From positions 16,856 to 80,855 of the forward strand of contig JAFXTO010000004.1 in assembly GCA_017535725.1 (NCBI GenBank): 64,000 bases of DNA. Reading direction: 5' to 3'. Source of the DNA: Bacteroidaceae bacterium. Its GTDB lineage: Bacteria > Bacteroidota > Bacteroidia > Bacteroidales > Bacteroidaceae. The notes below the pieces were generated by a model. It made no database searches, was not told where the DNA came from, and saw only the letters and a list, made by a program, of their open reading frames with translations. Shown here piece by piece: positions 61,374 to 64,000 of this stretch. A program made the translations under genes and the position numbers. Numbering within the stretch: the stretch's first letter is position 1; the number at the start of each line of letters is the position of its first letter.

Positions 61374-62521
61374 GAATAAGTTTAAGATTCTTTAGCTTGC
61401 TGGCACTCCTCATTGCGGGGAGTGCCAGCATCCTTGCTCAAGCTGATGACCCCTTTCCCGATTTCAATTACAGAATTTATCAGGGAAATATGAAACTGAC
61501 AGCGCAGGTCGTACAAAATGGCCAGGTTGTCACCGACGCCATCGTGGCCGTCTATTGTGGCGACGAGATTCGTGGTAAGAAACCTGTTGGGAATGGGACA
61601 AACCCCAATCTCGTCTATCTGACGGTCTATGGTAACAACAAACAGGAACCGCAGTACCTTTATTTTAAGGTGTATGCCAATGGAATCATATTCACATACA
61701 ACCCCGAAAGCCCTCTCACCTACACATTCGACGGCGGTGTGGGCTCCGATGCCGAACCCTACATTATCACCCTTACCCTGAGCCTGGCCAACAAGGCTGA
61801 AAACACGGAGACCCTGACGACCTGGAACGGGCAGACATGCGACGTCGTCCTGGCAGGTCGAACACTATCCAGAGACGGCAAGTGGAACACGCTGTGCCTG
61901 CCCTTTGACCTCAGCGCCGAGGAGTTGGCAGGCAGCGAGCTGGCAGGTGCAGAGATACGCACCCTCAGCAGCACAGCGTTCGCCGACGGCACGCTGACAC
62001 TCAACTTCACGCCTGCTGCACCAGCCGAGGGAGCTGTCACGGCTATCCAGGCTGGAACACCCTACATCGTACGCTGGCCAACCCCTGAAGAAACGAATCT
62101 GGCGAATCCCGTATTCGAGGACGTGACCATCAAGAACGTCACCGCCGACGTCGAGACTGACTGCGTGAACTTCGTAGGAACCTTCTCGCCGACCAACATC
62201 TTCACTACTGAGAAAACCAATCTGTACCTCGGATCCGACAACAAGCTCTACTATCCTTGGGCGGACGGCATGACTTCGTTCAACATCAACTCCTGCCGCG
62301 CGTACTTCCAGCTGAAGGGGCTCACGGCAGGTGACCCAGACATCGAGGGGGGTATCAAGGCCTTCGAGCTGAACTTCGATGAAGAAACCACGTTTATCCA
62401 GCATATTGCAGCTGAGAAATCGAATGGTGTCTGGTATGATTTGAGTGGACACAAGGTGTATGGTAAGCCTGTGCAACGTGGTATCTATTTCAGCAAGGGA
62501 CGGAAAATCTTTTATAATTGA
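61370..62521 (+). CDS. Secreted surface protein, 383 aa, partner of the giant protein
   Basis: Signal peptide MRISLRFFSLLALLIAGSAS. The first domain (about 30-135) parallels part of the giant protein's C-terminal region (VYCGDEIRGK versus FIGEECRGI). The second is a beta-rich domain (WNTLCLPFDLSAEELAGSEL). The end, GVWYDLSGHKVYGKPVQRGI and on, is the same kind of sorting tail. Its start overlaps the previous stop (ATGA), so both are made together. Confidence 0.75.
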   Translation: MRISLRFFSLLALLIAGSASILAQADDPFPDFNYRIYQGNMKLTAQVVQNGQVVTDAIVAVYCGDEIRGKKPVGNGTNPNLVYLTVYGNNKQEPQYLYFKVYANGIIFTYNPESPLTYTFDGGVGSDAEPYIITLTLSLANKAENTETLTTWNGQTCDVVLAGRTLSRDGKWNTLCLPFDLSAEELAGSELAGAEIRTLSSTAFADGTLTLNFTPAAPAEGAVTAIQAGTPYIVRWPTPEETNLANPVFEDVTIKNVTADVETDCVNFVGTFSPTNIFTTEKTNLYLGSDNKLYYPWADGMTSFNINSCRAYFQLKGLTAGDPDIEGGIKAFELNFDEETTFIQHIAAEKSNGVWYDLSGHKVYGKPVQRGIYFSKGRKIFYN

Positions 62522-62660
62522 AAAGTTGAAAAATTGAAAAGTTGAAAGGGGCCGCCGCAATTCATATTGTAATAACGTGATAACGTAATAACGAAGCGGC
62601 CCGGATAAAAGTTTAAAGATTTAAAGATTTGAGGATTTAAAGATTTAAAGATTGAACACG

Positions 62661-62855
62661 ATGAAGAAGAAAGAGTATATACCCCCCTGCATCTCTGTGT
62701 GTCACCTCTGTCCCATGAAGGTCCTCGCGAATAGTGTGCGTAGTGTGGCAAACCCGGTTGATCTTCAATACTGCGGTGGCTCCGATGAGGAAGCTTGCGT
62801 GAAGCAGGCGGGATCCTACAATGTATGGGACGACGACTGGAGCCTGACGGAGTAA
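62661..62855 (+). CDS. Small peptide, 64 aa, with acidic NVWDDDW tail
   Basis: Reads MKKKEYIPPCISVCHLCPMK, then VLANSVRSVANPVDLQYCGG, and ends SYNVWDDDWSLTE. The ATG at 62661 is chosen over a 5' in-frame ATG. Such 'MKKxYxxPxI' peptides with an acidic aromatic end are common after Prevotella surface-protein genes. Function unknown; a precursor peptide or small secreted protein is possible. Confidence 0.6.
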   Translation: MKKKEYIPPCISVCHLCPMKVLANSVRSVANPVDLQYCGGSDEEACVKQAGSYNVWDDDWSLTE

Positions 62856-62972
62856 GTGGAGAATGTTTTGCGAGGCGCTGCGGAGTTGAGAACTCCTAAA
62901 TTATCCTAAAAGAATCTCTCACATGGCTGCTATGTGGGGGATTTTTTATATTTTTGCGACGTAATGAAGTAA

Positions 62973-63800
62973 TTAATACATAATAATTTTTGCAACAGCA
63001 ACCACATTTTAGTCGGCTTAGGAGGTACTGGAGGTAAGATCCTCCGCGCCTTCAAGATGAGAATGTTCGAGGAGTACCCAACACAGGAAGAAAGAAAGAA
63101 GCTCCCTATAGCTATCCTCTATGTCGACACCACCGAAGAAATGATGCCTCAGGACGGAAAGGCTCGTCCTGATTTCAGGGTTATGGGCCAAGATGCATCA
63201 TTTACGAGAAACGAATTTCTGAATATCAAGGCAGTAGATGTAGAACACATCCTAGATCATATTGGCAACTATCCTTCTGTGAAGGGAATTGTCAATAATG
63301 TGACTGCTGTGAAATCAGCTATAGGTTCTTTAGGTCAGGCTGCTGGTCAAAAACGTCGTGCTGGTCGTTTACTCTTTGCGGCCAACGCTGTTGGATTTGT
63401 TAATAGTCTTCGCGATGCCTATGCTCGTTGTGAAAAGATATCCGGTGATGCTAGCAATACTAATATACACATTTTTGCAGGTCTTTGTGGAGGAACTGGA
63501 TCTGGTTCAATAATAGATGCAATAGTTCAAAGCCGTAAAGCTTTCCCTGATGCCAAGATATCCGTTTATGCCATGATACCAGAAATGAACTTGCCTAAGA
63601 GCGATATGGACCAAGGCCGTTACTATCAGAATGGCTATGCGGCCATGAATGAACTGAATGCCTTGCAGACCGGTCGATGGTTCCCCCAGGATGTAACAGG
63701 AGTAGGTGAGGCACGTCTTTATAATGATTGTGTAAAAGGCGTAGCTGATGGCTTGACCATCTATTGTAACGTCAATGAGAATGGTTTGATATTCAAGTAA
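62973..63800 (+). pseudogene. Tubulin-like (Tubulin_2) protein, truncated at both ends
   Basis: The frame reads HILVGLGGTGGKILRAFKMR (about 63003-63062) and later IFAGLCGGTGSGSIIDAIVQ, the glycine-rich N-terminal loop and the GGTGSG nucleotide-binding signature of tubulin/FtsZ folds. No ATG, GTG or TTG start precedes HILVG in frame; the first ATG (63057) would omit the N-terminal loop. The frame stops at 63800 after about 265 residues, while Tubulin_2 proteins are usually several times longer. It is probably a remnant. It is AT-richer than the neighbouring surface genes. Confidence 0.7.
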
Positions 63801-63828
63801 AGTTAGCAGATATCATTACCACGTGGAA

Positions 63829-63865
63829 ATGGCCGGAGACCGCTGTGAAGCGATGCTCCGGCCAT
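63829..63865. terminator. Hairpin between the tubulin-like remnant and the minus-strand gene
   Basis: ATGGCCGGAG (63829-63838) and CTCCGGCCAT (63856-63865) form a 10-bp perfect stem. A second hairpin (CGTCGCC / GGCGACG, about 63880-63898) is followed by TTCTTTC. These probably end convergent transcripts. Confidence 0.6.
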
Positions 63866-63931
63866 AATTCGTGTTATACGTCGCCGAAGGGGCGACGTTC
63901 TTTCGCCATGAGGGGCACTGCAGCCGCCTTC

Positions 63932-64000
63932 TTACATTTTCACTGGGTCGGCGAAGGTATAGACTACCCTTTTCACGGCATCATAATACTTCAGCGTGAC
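63932..64000 (-). CDS. 3' end of an unknown gene (runs off the window)
   Basis: Minus-strand frame open to the window edge: VTLKYYDAVKRVVYTFADPV then KM and TAA. Only 22 residues are visible, too few to identify. The convergent hairpins next to it support a real gene end. Confidence 0.45.
   Translation of the reverse strand, partial: VTLKYYDAVKRVVYTFADPVKM

Noticed and set aside
1-64000. tRNA or rRNA genes, integrase, transposase
   Set aside because: None was recognised by eye. The prophage's integrase and left attachment site probably lie to the left of the window.

Overview
The window reads as Bacteroidales, most likely a Prevotella relative. Promoters have the Bacteroidota -7 box TAnnTTTG, surface proteins end in the Prevotella-type tail 'YDLSG(R/H)K...KG(V/I)Y', and genes are close-packed with little Shine-Dalgarno signal. 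No rRNA, tRNA, CRISPR array, integrase or transposase was seen.

Region 1 (1 to about 39,960) is a prophage, or a long part of one, transcribed mostly leftward (minus strand). From the regulatory end it carries a repressor (39,469, plus) facing a small early operon and a giant DnaG-type primase-helicase (33,918-37,817). Next come an iteron-like TCCAACA array, a ClpP-like prohead protease, a capsid protein with an Ig-like tail, terminase subunits, and a phosphoribosyltransferase. Then follow many small genes, a structured RNA leader, a lysis-like module, a portal protein and head-completion genes. The left arm holds accessory cassettes: a HU-like/DUF4248 divergon, a Type IIG restriction-modification gene split by one amber codon, a multi-TM TIR-like protein, and a diversity-generating retroelement (template repeat plus reverse transcriptase). 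The retroelement is translationally coupled to a tail protein. An amidase, a tail gene and a tape-measure protein running off the left edge complete the arm. Two hicAB toxin-antitoxin pairs point against the phage genes; one is bracketed by a perfect 16-bp inverted repeat. Three almost identical leftward promoters each serve small membrane-protein genes.

Region 2 (about 40,390-50,590) is chromosome. comF and pnp are followed by a carbohydrate cluster: a fused sugar-isomerase-like/GH43 protein, an alpha/beta hydrolase, a GH9 remnant, a CE1-type esterase, a frameshifted Gfo/Idh/MocA oxidoreductase and an iron-type alcohol dehydrogenase.

Region 3 (50,592-51,935) is gene-free and repeat-rich, with palindromes, a perfect 35-bp inverted repeat and many GTGACGAA-type motifs.

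Region 4 (51,936-64,000) holds a 3,145-residue LamG-containing surface protein in an operon with a 383-residue partner, a 64-residue peptide gene, a decayed tubulin-like gene, and the 3' end of an unknown minus-strand gene.

The most interesting items are the retroelement (YADN active site, no variable repeat in view), the leader at 19,180-19,424 with mutually exclusive 17-18 bp helices abutting a start codon, the inverted-repeat-bracketed hicAB, and the inverted gene duplication around 24,205. Everything here was read by eye; no homology search or folding program was run.
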